Position numbers and translations under genes: made by a program. The notes beneath the pieces were generated by a model. That model made no database searches. It saw only the letters and a program-made list of their open reading frames with translations, and was not told the DNA's origin. From contig APFI01000040.1 of NCBI GenBank assembly GCA_000403945.1, positions 1 through 7,997 on the forward strand: 7,997 nt of DNA, given 5' to 3'. This DNA is from Desulfovibrio sp. Dsv1 (lineage in GTDB: Bacteria > Desulfobacterota > Desulfovibrionia > Desulfovibrionales > Desulfovibrionaceae). Shown here piece after piece: positions 1 through 6,670 of the stretch; the first letter of the stretch is position 1, and every line of letters starts with the position of its first letter.

Positions 1-942
1 GTGGAAGGACGCTTTCCGCTTCTGCTGCTGTCCCACGCTTCGCCGGGCACGCGTTTTTCTTACCATGACACTGCCACTAAACTGGCTTCCTATGGATTTG
101 TGATGGCCGCGCCCACGCATGCCCAAGACTGTATGGATGACATGGGCCTGCTCTTCACCTGGCGGCAGCTGGAGAGCCGGACCAAAGAACTTTCAGGCAC
201 CATCGACCTCCTGCTGAAAGATCCGGAGCTTGTCGCCAGTATCGACAAGAACCGCATCGGCCTGGTGGGCTTCGGCGCAGGCGGCACCGCCGCACTGCTG
301 CTGGGCGGAGCCCTGCCCGATTGTATCTCTTGGCCGGTCTATTGCGCCAAGGCCGGGCGACAGGACATCTATTGCAATCGCTGGTCCAGCGACAGGGTGA
401 ACAGCATCTGCCGGCACCTGCCGCTGACGAAAAGTCTGGCCGATCCTCGCATCAAGGCGGTGGCCGCCGTGGCCCCCGGCTTCGGTATGCTGTTCAGCAC
501 CGCCTCGTTCCGCTATTTTTATCCTCCGCTATTGTTGATTGCCGCCGAACGCGACGCCATGAACCGGCCTGGCCTGCACACCGACGCCATCGCTCGTCTG
601 ATGAACGGCAAGGCCCGCTACATAAGTCTTCCGGGCGCGGATACCGGCGCGTTAATGTCTCCTTGCCCGGAATCCCTGGCCACCGAGTTACCCGAACTTT
701 GCCGGTCCGTCGACCCGGAGGAACGCAGCGTCATCCATCAGCGTATGGATGACGCTTTGAGCGACTTTTTTCTTCATTTTCTGGGCAACGGCAAAAATCT
801 GCCGATAATTCCGCAACCGCCGGACCTGACACCGCCGCCTCAACCGCAGGCTCAGCCCGCTGCGCCCACAGCAGCGGCGTGCTCGCTGAACACTTTCGCA
901 AAGCCACACGAGCGGCTTGACAAGGCTAGTGCGAGTCATTAG
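1..942 (+). CDS. Alpha/beta hydrolase (dienelactone hydrolase / PAF-acetylhydrolase-like), 5' partial, catalytic residues apparently lost
   Basis: This is the C-terminal 313 residues of an alpha/beta-hydrolase of the predicted dienelactone hydrolase type (COG4188-like). The reading frame is open from the first base, and the GTG there lies just before a core strand and the oxyanion-region motif LLLLSH (residues 7-12), so the true start is probably upstream of the window. The nucleophile elbow, normally GxSxGG, reads GFGAGG at residues 90-95, so the serine is glycine (codon 274-276). The stretch that in relatives reads PGAGHF reads PGADTG (211-216), so the histidine is also missing. An Asp in the expected area remains (D185, in AAERD). 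The C-terminus is proline-rich (about 271-289). Fold assignment is fairly sure. Activity as a serine hydrolase is doubtful: it may be a pseudoenzyme or an early pseudogene. No convincing terminator follows. Confidence 0.75.
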   Translation: MEGRFPLLLLSHASPGTRFSYHDTATKLASYGFVMAAPTHAQDCMDDMGLLFTWRQLESRTKELSGTIDLLLKDPELVASIDKNRIGLVGFGAGGTAALLLGGALPDCISWPVYCAKAGRQDIYCNRWSSDRVNSICRHLPLTKSLADPRIKAVAAVAPGFGMLFSTASFRYFYPPLLLIAAERDAMNRPGLHTDAIARLMNGKARYISLPGADTGALMSPCPESLATELPELCRSVDPEERSVIHQRMDDALSDFFLHFLGNGKNLPIIPQPPDLTPPPQPQAQPAAPTAAACSLNTFAKPHERLDKASASH

Positions 943-1083
943 CCTCACACAGTACAGATGTTGTCAGAGCCCGGTTCACGTTAAAAAACCGGTTGGTGGG
1001 CATATCCATTCCCTCTCCGAGCGGATTCGGAACGGGCACGGAAAAGATGTCTGACAAGGCCAGCTGTGGTTTTATATAACAGC

Positions 1084-1641
1084 ATGAAAAAATTAAACAT
1101 TCATATGTTATGCCTGTTGGCTCTATTTTGTCTGCGGTTGTGCGCGGCGGGCCCGGTCAACGGAATGGAAGCCGGTGGCGAGTGGATGATAATGCCCGCC
1201 GGGGCGCGGCCCGCATATATGGGTATTCACGGCGGCACTATGCCTGTCAGTTTACTGGTGTCCGACGACGGATCCTTTCTGTTGACTTTCGTGGGGCGCA
1301 CGGGCAATGATTTTCTGGAGGTGCTGCGGCGCACCGATGTGCACATGCCCAGCCTGCTCAACGCTATCACTGCGCGGGACAGTGCGGGAGGCAGTCCTTC
1401 GGACGGCGGCACAGTATTGATGGCGGGAAGCGCCGCAAGCAGTATGCCAGTGATTTATCTTACCGGAGAGGGGTTTGCGCGCGCAGCGCCTTCGCCGGGC
1501 CAACTCCAGCCCTTCGGCCTCTCCGAAAAACCTCTCTCCATTGAAGGACAAGTAGCCAAACCGACTCATCTTTCCCCGGTCAAGCGATACCGTCTGTTTT
1601 TTCAGCCGCAGTATCTGCAACCTCGCCGCACTCTGAATTAG
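1084..1641 (+). CDS. Small exported protein of unknown function
   Basis: I do not recognise this 185-residue protein. It begins with a classical Sec signal peptide: MKK, a hydrophobic core at about residues 9-19, and a probable cleavage near CAAG (20-23). It is therefore likely periplasmic or secreted. The stretch at about 33-83 (GEWMIMPAGARPAYMGIHGG, then short alternating hydrophobic segments) looks like a compact beta-rich domain. The C-terminal half is rich in Gly, Ser and Pro and ends in a basic tail with RRTLN. The start is uncertain: an in-frame GTG at 1066 has a weak AAGG at 1056-1059, while ATG 1084 gives the cleaner signal peptide but has no good Shine-Dalgarno sequence. It stands alone, 141 bases after the hydrolase and convergent with the cfa remnant. 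No cysteines remain after the predicted cleavage site. Confidence 0.6.
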   Translation: MKKLNIHMLCLLALFCLRLCAAGPVNGMEAGGEWMIMPAGARPAYMGIHGGTMPVSLLVSDDGSFLLTFVGRTGNDFLEVLRRTDVHMPSLLNAITARDSAGGSPSDGGTVLMAGSAASSMPVIYLTGEGFARAAPSPGQLQPFGLSEKPLSIEGQVAKPTHLSPVKRYRLFFQPQYLQPRRTLN

Positions 1642-1776
1642 CGGCGACATGTATGATCCGAAAATAACACCTTTTATTAATGTGAAATGCTAGCTATTTG
1701 ATTTTTAAGTATATTCTATGATGCATAAAAAGCGGATTTTTATAAAAGTTGACAATAATCCACGCGGTCTTCCGGA
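1642..1776. other. AT-rich non-coding spacer that replaces the 3' end of cfa
   Basis: No coding sequence is visible on either strand. The stretch is much richer in A and T than its neighbours and abuts the point where cfa similarity stops. It contains an AT-only inverted repeat (ATAAAAA at 1725-1731, TTTTTAT at 1737-1743, 5-base loop), which could act weakly as a bidirectional terminator for the two convergent genes but has no GC stem. A TTGACA at 1749-1754 has no matching -10 element at a usual distance. Confidence 0.5.
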
Positions 1777-2413
1777 TTATGCGCGCGGGCGCTCCGTCAG
1801 CAGCCACTCCACGTCAAGCCCTTGGCTGCGGCTTTCGGCGTATTGGGCCTGAGCCCAGGAAACCGTGACGTCCGTCACATGCACGCCGTGCCGTTTCGCC
1901 ATATAACTTGCCCAGACCGCCCCATCCGCAGCCGATGTCCAGCACGCGCATGACCGGCTTCATCCGCAGCTTGCGGCAGATCAGTTCCATTTTATCCAGT
2001 TGGGCCTGTTCCAGGGTGTCGGCGTGCTCCCAATAGCCGCAACTGTACTGCATGGCCGGGTCCAGCATGGCTTCAAACATGTCGTTGCCGAAGTCATAAT
2101 GCCCCCTGGCTACCATGCGGGCGCGGGCCACACTTTGCAGATTGCGCAGCGCATAGGCGGCAATGCCCAGCAACACCGGCAGGGTGAGGCGGAAATGCTT
2201 TTCCAGGTCGTCGCGCAGAACCCGGCAGAAAAACTGCTCCAGGGCCGGGCAGTCCCACCAGCCTTCCATATAGGCTTCCCCCAAACCCAGGCTGCCCTGC
2301 CGGATGACCCGACCCCAAAGATGATCGTCATGTACCTGAATATCCCACGGCCGGGTTCCGTTTATCCGGACGTCAATCTCGGCCAGCATCTCCTTGATGA
2401 CCAACTCGTTCAT
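1777..2413 (-). pseudogene. cfa: Cyclopropane-fatty-acyl-phospholipid synthase, frameshifted and 3'-truncated
   Basis: The minus-strand start at 2413 has a GGAG Shine-Dalgarno sequence (complement of 2422-2425) 8 bases upstream. The protein follows E. coli Cfa closely: SLGLGEAYMEGWWD at 41-54, a HYDFGND block at 105-111, MQYSCGYWEHADTLEQAQ at 121-138 and the S-adenosylmethionine site VLDIGCGWGGL at 157-167. After L167 the frame is lost. Removing one G from a GGG run (complement of 1911-1913) restores LASYMAKRHGVHVTDVTVSW and a further stretch to GLDVEWLLTE, ending at a TAA at 1777-1779. Cfa normally continues for about 150 more residues, so the rest of the methyltransferase domain is absent and the DNA beyond is AT-rich and unrelated. 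Intact Cfa methylenates membrane phospholipid double bonds; this copy cannot. Left in its present frame, the ORF ends at 1814 after 199 residues. Confidence 0.93.
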
Positions 2414-2519
2414 GATGATGGCTCCATATGCTTTTTCCGCCGCGCCGCGTTGTCAAAAAAACTCCGCCAAAAAAGAACAGCAGGAACAGAAAGGAAGTCC
2501 GGAGGCAACGGCTTTTCAT
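2373..2519 (-). CDS. Possible small membrane-anchored ORF overlapping the cfa start
   Basis: This is a 48-codon minus-strand ORF starting at 2519, too short to be certain. The start follows AAGGG with a 9-base gap, a fair Shine-Dalgarno sequence. The N-terminus is basic (MKSRCLR), followed by a very hydrophobic segment (about 8-22, FLFLLFFFGGVFL), so it could be a membrane-anchored peptide or the signal peptide of a lost gene. The rest (about 30-48) is only the first bases of cfa read in another frame, so it has no independent support there. It may be a leader peptide coupled to cfa translation, a remnant, or chance. Confidence 0.2.
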   Translation of the reverse strand: MKSRCLRTSFLFLLFFFGGVFLTTRRGGKSIWSHHHERVGHQGDAGRD

Positions 2520-2563
2520 AGGTGTAAACCCTTACCCTTTGGACTTATCCCCATACCATCCTG

Positions 2564-2594
2564 TTGACAAAGGGCGTATAGCACTAAATATCAT
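2564..2594 (+). promoter_or_regulatory. Candidate distal sigma-70 promoter upstream of rfbB
   Basis: A perfect TTGACA lies at 2564-2569. The best -10-like hexamer, TATCAT at 2589-2594, is 19 bases away, longer than ideal; at 17 bases the hexamer is AATATC. The -10 candidates fall inside the palindrome at 2584-2603, so a factor bound there would block this promoter. Direction fits the rfb operon. Confidence 0.3.
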
Positions 2595-2603
2595 GATATT
2601 TAG
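2584..2603. promoter_or_regulatory. Perfect 20-bp palindrome, probable operator
   Basis: CTAAATATCATGATATTTAG is identical to its reverse complement. It lies in the gap between the divergent cfa remnant and the rfb operon. The half-site AAATATCA (2586-2593) recurs as a direct copy at 2615-2622. Symmetry, lack of a loop and the intergenic position fit a dimeric regulator's binding site better than an RNA hairpin. I cannot name the regulator. Confidence 0.5.
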
Positions 2604-2673
2604 GATTGTTATACAAATATCACGTGTTAATGAGCTTGTGCATAACACAAGCGGCCGCACCGCGCCGCGCTCT

Positions 2674-2702
2674 TTGCCTTGCGAAACAGATTTTGCTATC
2701 AT
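2674..2702 (+). promoter_or_regulatory. Candidate proximal rfbB promoter with extended -10
   Basis: TTGCCT (2674-2679) is followed after 17 bases by TATCAT (2697-2702), preceded by TGC, making an extended -10 motif. Transcription would start near 2709, giving a leader of about 32 bases before the rfbB start. This is the best-formed promoter in the gap, judged by eye only. Confidence 0.45.
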
Positions 2703-2716
2703 CCGGCAATAGCAAA
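2692..2716. repeat. 8-bp inverted repeat over the rfbB promoter start site
   Basis: TTTGCTAT (2692-2699) and ATAGCAAA (2709-2716) are perfect inverted copies separated by 9 bases. The repeat spans the extended -10 and the expected transcription start, where a repressor would occlude polymerase. If transcribed from further upstream it could also fold as a hairpin 24 bases before the rfbB start codon. Confidence 0.5.
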
Positions 2717-2740
2717 CAGTTTGTTCCACAGGACGGATTG

Positions 2741-3820
2741 ATGATACATACTCTTCTGGTTACAGGCGGCGCGGGCTTCATCGGTTCGGCCGTGGTCCGT
2801 GAAGTACTTTCGGCCAGCGCCTGGCGTGTGGTCAATGTGGATAAACTCACCTATTCCGGCAATCCGGCATCTCTGGCCGATGTGGCGGACAATCCACGTT
2901 ACCATTTCATTCAGGCCGATATCGCGGATGCCGAGGCCATGCGCGCGGCCTTTGAAATTTTTGAGCCGGACGCGGTTATGCATCTGGCCGCGGAAAGCCA
3001 TGTGGACCGCTCCATCGATAGGCCGGCGGCTTTTCTTGAAACCAATGTGCGCGGTACTTTCATCCTGCTGGAAGAAGCCCGCCGCTACTGGAAAAATCTG
3101 AGCGCCACAGCTTCCTCCAAAGCCCGGGATTTTCGCTTTCATCATATTTCCACCGATGAAGTTTTTGGTGATCTGAGCGGCGGCGAGGATTTATTCACCG
3201 AAGAAACGCCTTACGCGCCCAGTTCGCCCTATTCGGCCAGCAAGGCGGCTTCGGACCATCTGGTGCGGGCCTGGCAGCGCACTTACGGTCTGCCCACCCT
3301 GGTGACCAATTGCTCCAACAATTACGGTCCGCGTCAATTCCCGGAAAAACTCATTCCCCTGACCATTCTCAACGCCCTGGCCGGACGGAAACTGCCTGTC
3401 TATGGCAATGGCGGCCAGATCCGCGACTGGCTTCATGTGGAGGATCACATGCGGGCTCTGCTGCTGGTCCTGGCGCATGGACGCGTGGGCGAAACCTACG
3501 CTGTGGGCGGGCATTGCGAGCGGCGGAACATCGACGTGGTGCACGCCATCTGCGATATCCTGGAAGAAATGGCTCCTCAAAAACCGGAAGGTGTCAGCCG
3601 TTACGCGGATCTGATCCGCTTTGTACGCGACCGGCCGGGCCATGACGGGCGCTATGCCATCGACGCGTCCAAGATCGCCGCGGAACTGGGCTGGCGGCCA
3701 CGGGAGACATTCGTCACCGGCCTGCGCAAAACCGTACGCTGGTATCTCGACAATGAACCCTGGTGGCGGACCATACTGGACGGCAGTTACCGTTGTGAGC
3801 GCATGGGAACGCAGGTCTGA
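2741..3820 (+). CDS. rfbB: dTDP-glucose 4,6-dehydratase
   Basis: RfbB (RmlB) is an NAD-dependent short-chain-dehydrogenase-like enzyme that converts dTDP-glucose to dTDP-4-dehydro-6-deoxyglucose in the cytoplasm. The 359-residue length is normal for the family. The NAD-binding TGGAGFIG lies at 8-15, the catalytic STDE at 137-140 and the YxxxK pair at Y164 and K168 (YSASK). NNYGPRQFPEKLIP at 193-206 and the RDW of QIRDWLHVEDH at 228-230 are typical of substrate-binding segments. ATG 2741 is chosen because it starts directly at the Rossmann strand (MIHTLLVTGG) and has AGGA (2730-2733) 7 bases upstream; the frame stays open back to 2606, but that extension is non-homologous. It is the first gene of the operon, 11 bases before rfbA. 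All key residues are present, so it should be functional. Confidence 0.97.
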   Translation: MIHTLLVTGGAGFIGSAVVREVLSASAWRVVNVDKLTYSGNPASLADVADNPRYHFIQADIADAEAMRAAFEIFEPDAVMHLAAESHVDRSIDRPAAFLETNVRGTFILLEEARRYWKNLSATASSKARDFRFHHISTDEVFGDLSGGEDLFTEETPYAPSSPYSASKAASDHLVRAWQRTYGLPTLVTNCSNNYGPRQFPEKLIPLTILNALAGRKLPVYGNGGQIRDWLHVEDHMRALLLVLAHGRVGETYAVGGHCERRNIDVVHAICDILEEMAPQKPEGVSRYADLIRFVRDRPGHDGRYAIDASKIAAELGWRPRETFVTGLRKTVRWYLDNEPWWRTILDGSYRCERMGTQV

Positions 3821-3831
3821 GGGAAAATCGC

Positions 3832-4707
3832 ATGAACTACAAAGGCATTGTTCTGGCCGGCGGCACAGGCACGCGCCTGCATCCCATCACCCTGGGCGTG
3901 TCAAAGCAGCTTTTGCCTGTCTATGACAAGCCCATGATCTATTATCCCATGTCCGTGCTCATGCTGGCGGGCATCCGGGACATACTGCTCATTTCCACGC
4001 CCCTGGATCTGCCCCAGTACCAGCGCCTGCTGGGCGACGGCTCCCGTTTCGGCCTGCGCCTGAGCTATGCCGTGCAGCCGGAACCGGCGGGCATTGTCCA
4101 GGCTTTTCTCATCGGCGAACAGTTCCTGGAATCCTCGCCGGTCTGTCTGATCTTGGGCGACAATATTTTTCACGGCCAGCATTTTACCGAAAAACTGCTG
4201 CGCGCCGCCTCCCAGTGGCAAGGGGCCACTATTTTCGGCTACATGGTCAAGGATCCCGAACGCTTCGGCGTAGTGAGTTTCGACGACGCGGGCAATGCCA
4301 CGGCGATTGAAGAAAAGCCGGACAAGCCGCAGTCGCCCTTTGCCGTTACCGGACTGTATTTTTATGACCACGGCGTGGTGGACGTGGCCAAGGGCATCAA
4401 GCCCTCGGCGCGCAATGAGCTGGAAATCACCAGCGTCAACCAGACTTATCTTGAACGCGGGCAACTGCGTGTGGAAAAGCTGGGGCGCGGCTTCGCTTGG
4501 CTGGATACGGGCACGCACACCAGTCTGCTGGAGGCCTCGGCCTATGTGCAGACCATTGAGGAGCGGCAGGGACTCAAGGTGGCCTGCCTGGAGGAAATCG
4601 CTTGGCGGCAGGGCTGGATAGACGACGCGACCATGGAACGCGCCGGACAGTTTTTTGCTAAAACTGGTTACGGACAGTATCTGTTGCGCCTGCTGCAAAC
4701 ACGCTGA
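3832..4707 (+). CDS. rfbA: Glucose-1-phosphate thymidylyltransferase
   Basis: RfbA (RmlA) joins dTTP and glucose-1-phosphate to give dTDP-glucose and pyrophosphate, the substrate of the upstream RfbB. The protein has 291 residues, typical of the family. The nucleotide-binding signature LAGGTGTRLHPIT is at 8-20, followed by SKQLLPVYDKPM (24-35). The metal-binding aspartates are in place: D110 (GDNIF) and D225 (FAWLDTGT). EEKP is at 160-163 and ITSVN at 199-203. Translation starts at ATG 3832 with GAGGG (3819-3823) overlapping the rfbB stop codon and an 8-base gap, so the two genes are cotranscribed and probably translationally coupled. No lesion is visible, unlike the gene that follows. Confidence 0.97.
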   Translation: MNYKGIVLAGGTGTRLHPITLGVSKQLLPVYDKPMIYYPMSVLMLAGIRDILLISTPLDLPQYQRLLGDGSRFGLRLSYAVQPEPAGIVQAFLIGEQFLESSPVCLILGDNIFHGQHFTEKLLRAASQWQGATIFGYMVKDPERFGVVSFDDAGNATAIEEKPDKPQSPFAVTGLYFYDHGVVDVAKGIKPSARNELEITSVNQTYLERGQLRVEKLGRGFAWLDTGTHTSLLEASAYVQTIEERQGLKVACLEEIAWRQGWIDDATMERAGQFFAKTGYGQYLLRLLQTR

Positions 4708-4718
4708 CCGGGGAACTC

Positions 4719-5261
4719 ATGAAATTCAAAACCCTGGTGCCCAACGGCCCCGTGCTGATGATTCCCACCGTGCATGGCGATGAACGCGGCAAACCTTCCG
4801 GGAGAAGGAATTTGACGCACAGTGCGGCCCTCATGTTTTTGTACAAGACAATCACAGCAAATCCCGTCAAAATGTCCTGCGCGGCATGCTCCTATCAGCT
4901 TGAGCAACCCCAAGGCAGGCCGGCGCGGATGATTCAGGGGCACGTCTGCGATGTGGCTGTGGATCTGCGCGCTTCCTCGCCCACATTCGGCCAAGGCTTC
5001 GCAGCGCTGCTGGAGGATGCAAACCGCTATATGCTCTGGGTGTCGCACGGTTTTCTGGTAGTAAGCCCGGAAGCTGAATTCGCCTGCAAATGCACGACAT
5101 ATTATGCGCCTGAGGATGCGCACTGCCTGCGCTGGGATGATCCGGCCATAGGGATAGGACCTAGCCCCTGTCTGACCCATCTCCGGTTATTTCCGCCAAA
5201 GGGCGGGAAGGACTTTCCTTTGCCCTTTGCCCCAAATATCGTTGAGCGAAAACGGATATGA
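4719..5261 (+). pseudogene. rfbC: dTDP-4-dehydrorhamnose 3,5-epimerase, decayed but with open frame
   Basis: An open frame of 180 codons hides a broken RmlC-type cupin. The start is good (GGGG at 4710-4713) and residues 1-24 are family-like, ending in HGDERG. Several bases (about ten) are then missing at 4790/4791: the family sequence TFREKEFDAQCGPHVFVQDN and on to NVLRGM is read only in another frame. Near 4889-4892 an extra base restores frame, but the catalytic histidine codon of the RGxHYQ motif is gone (CSYQ instead). YQLEQPQG to ANRYMLWV is family-like. At 5042/5043 twelve bases are missing, removing PPGF of PPGFAHGF. The Tyr of EFxYK is Cys. Around 5157-5164 two extra bases shift frame again, so the family C-terminus (PLSDPSPVISAKGRE) is read in another frame, ending at 5243-5245. 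The enzyme should be inactive. The 3' end overlaps the next start by ATGA. Confidence 0.92.
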
Positions 5262-6403
5262 CAACCCAACCGCCGCTCATTTCAGTCGTCATCCCTTGCT
5301 ATAACTATGGGCATTTTTTGTCTGAAGCAGTCGACAGCGTTCGTTGCCAGCAAAAAGACGGGCTGGCGGTGGAAATCATTGTCGTGAACGACGGTTCTAC
5401 AGACGACACCGCCGTAGTGGCCAAGGGGCTGGGTTCGTCCATTCGTTATATTCATCAGGAAAACCAGGGGCTCTCTGCGGCGCGTAACACCGGCATACGC
5501 GTGGCGAGGGGAGATTTTCTGGTTTTTCTTGACGCCGACGATCTGTTGACAGCCAACACCCTGGGCAGCCATCTGAACAATTTCACCGCCCATCCGGAAC
5601 TGGAAGTCAGCGTCTGCCTGAGCCTTCAGGCAGTCGAATCGAATCGCAGCACCTACCTCTGGCCGCTCAAATCCTCACATCTGGATATGCACCTCTGCCA
5701 CAGCAACATCTCACCGGTGCATACCTTTATGCTGCGTACCCGCGTCGTGCGCGAGATCGGTTTTTTTGATTCCGACCTCAAGGCCTGCGAAGATCAGGAT
5801 TACTGGCTGCGTTGCGCCGCCTCAGGCAAACGTTTCGGAACCAATGCCGACGGTATGGTCATTTACCGACAGCATGGACAGAGCATGACCAGCCAGATGT
5901 CTCGCCAATTGGCCCACGATGGAGCTATCCGTTTTAAAATCAGTATGTTGCTGGAAAACATGCCGGATTTCCCCCGGGCCGGGAAATTCTACGGCTGGCT
6001 GGCGCACGCCGCCGGAAGCATCGGCAGCGCTTGCGGGCTCTACCCCCAAAGCCCCCAGTTCGCTCTGAGGCTGCTGGACGAATCGACCAAAGCCGTCCTG
6101 AAGGCTGCGGTTGTTGCAGCGCAGGCGAAGACAGATGATGCCCATCTGATTCTGGCGGAACGCTACTTCGCTGGCGAATACCTCTTGCGGGCCGGAAGCT
6201 TTGACGCTCATTCCTGCCGTTCTCTTGAAAAAGCGACAGGTTTCCTTGCAACTCGCCACTCAAAACTGGCCGGTCTGACCAGGAGCCAGTTGAATGCCAG
6301 ACAGAAGCAACTCTTTACCCGCCTGTGTTGCGAGCATGAACGGATGCAGGCAACATTAAAAAGAGAGGGGCTCTGGCAACCGTCAGCCGGCCTTCTCCGT
6401 TAG
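5258..6403 (+). CDS. Glycosyltransferase family 2 protein
   Basis: The N-terminal half is a GT-A fold family 2 glycosyltransferase, which transfers a sugar from a nucleotide donor, probably during polysaccharide or O-antigen building at the cytoplasmic face. Visible motifs are ISVVIPCYNYGHFL (8-21), VVNDGSTDD (42-50), NQGLSAARNTGI (69-80), the metal-binding DADD (92-95), and ED at 178-179 (CEDQDYWLR), which fits the catalytic base. A YRQHGQSMT segment (203-211) closes the domain. Residues from about 225 to 381 form an apparently helical C-terminal region that I cannot assign; no membrane segment is obvious. The start overlaps the end of the rfbC frame by 4 bases (ATGA) and has only a weak Shine-Dalgarno sequence, so expression probably relies on readthrough or coupling from upstream. 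Donor and acceptor are unknown; a dTDP-deoxysugar donor is suggested only by position. Confidence 0.9.
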   Translation: MTTQPPLISVVIPCYNYGHFLSEAVDSVRCQQKDGLAVEIIVVNDGSTDDTAVVAKGLGSSIRYIHQENQGLSAARNTGIRVARGDFLVFLDADDLLTANTLGSHLNNFTAHPELEVSVCLSLQAVESNRSTYLWPLKSSHLDMHLCHSNISPVHTFMLRTRVVREIGFFDSDLKACEDQDYWLRCAASGKRFGTNADGMVIYRQHGQSMTSQMSRQLAHDGAIRFKISMLLENMPDFPRAGKFYGWLAHAAGSIGSACGLYPQSPQFALRLLDESTKAVLKAAVVAAQAKTDDAHLILAERYFAGEYLLRAGSFDAHSCRSLEKATGFLATRHSKLAGLTRSQLNARQKQLFTRLCCEHERMQATLKREGLWQPSAGLLR

Positions 6404-6670
6404 GTAGTTTTACACGAGTTTTATGTTACAAGAGGATACCATATAACGAGGGTGTTTCATGAAGGAACAGAGACAGATAATTGCACCAAACCCGCACCAC
6501 GGTCATGGCGCGGCCTCAAAGACGTCTTCCCCCTTCTCTTGTCTTTCCTCCTTCGCCCGGCCGGGCAACTTTCCTCCACAAAACGAAGATTTTTCGCCCT
6601 CAATCTCTCGACTTTTTCCAGAAAAATGCGCGTCCGTTGCGCCAGCGTCGCCTTGCTGGTAATTGGGGGA
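6404..6670. other. Non-coding stretch between glycosyltransferase and endonuclease remnant
   Basis: No convincing gene is present. A 67-codon frame starting at ATG 6459 has GAGGG at 6448-6452, but its product is a Ser/Pro/His-rich string without family features. A 12-bp palindrome, GCCCGGCCGGGC, lies at 6555-6566. No terminator with a GC stem and T-run follows the glycosyltransferase. Confidence 0.4.

Noticed and set aside
971..992. Inverted repeat CCGGTT / AACCGG after the hydrolase as a terminator
   Set aside because: Only a 6-bp stem with a 10-base loop, and no T-run follows.
1725..1743. AT-only hairpin between the convergent genes as a terminator
   Set aside because: The stem contains no G or C pairs and would be unstable; mentioned only as a weak possibility.
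2451..2456. Minus-strand TTGACA as the cfa promoter
   Set aside because: No acceptable -10 element lies 16-18 bases downstream on that strand.
2000..2521. Plus-strand ORF (173 codons) opposite cfa
   Set aside because: It is antisense to recognisable Cfa sequence and its product has no family features.
3901..4698. Long minus-strand ORF (265 codons) opposite rfbA
   Set aside because: It lies entirely within the intact rfbA gene, has no recognisable domain, and long antisense frames are common in GC-rich genes.
6555..6566. 12-bp palindrome GCCCGGCCGGGC as an operator
   Set aside because: GC-only short palindromes arise easily in this composition, and no promoter is near it.
6459..6662. 67-codon ORF with a GAGGG ribosome binding site
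   Set aside because: The start signal is acceptable but the product is a Ser/Pro/His-rich string without a domain. Kept only as a note in the non-coding description.
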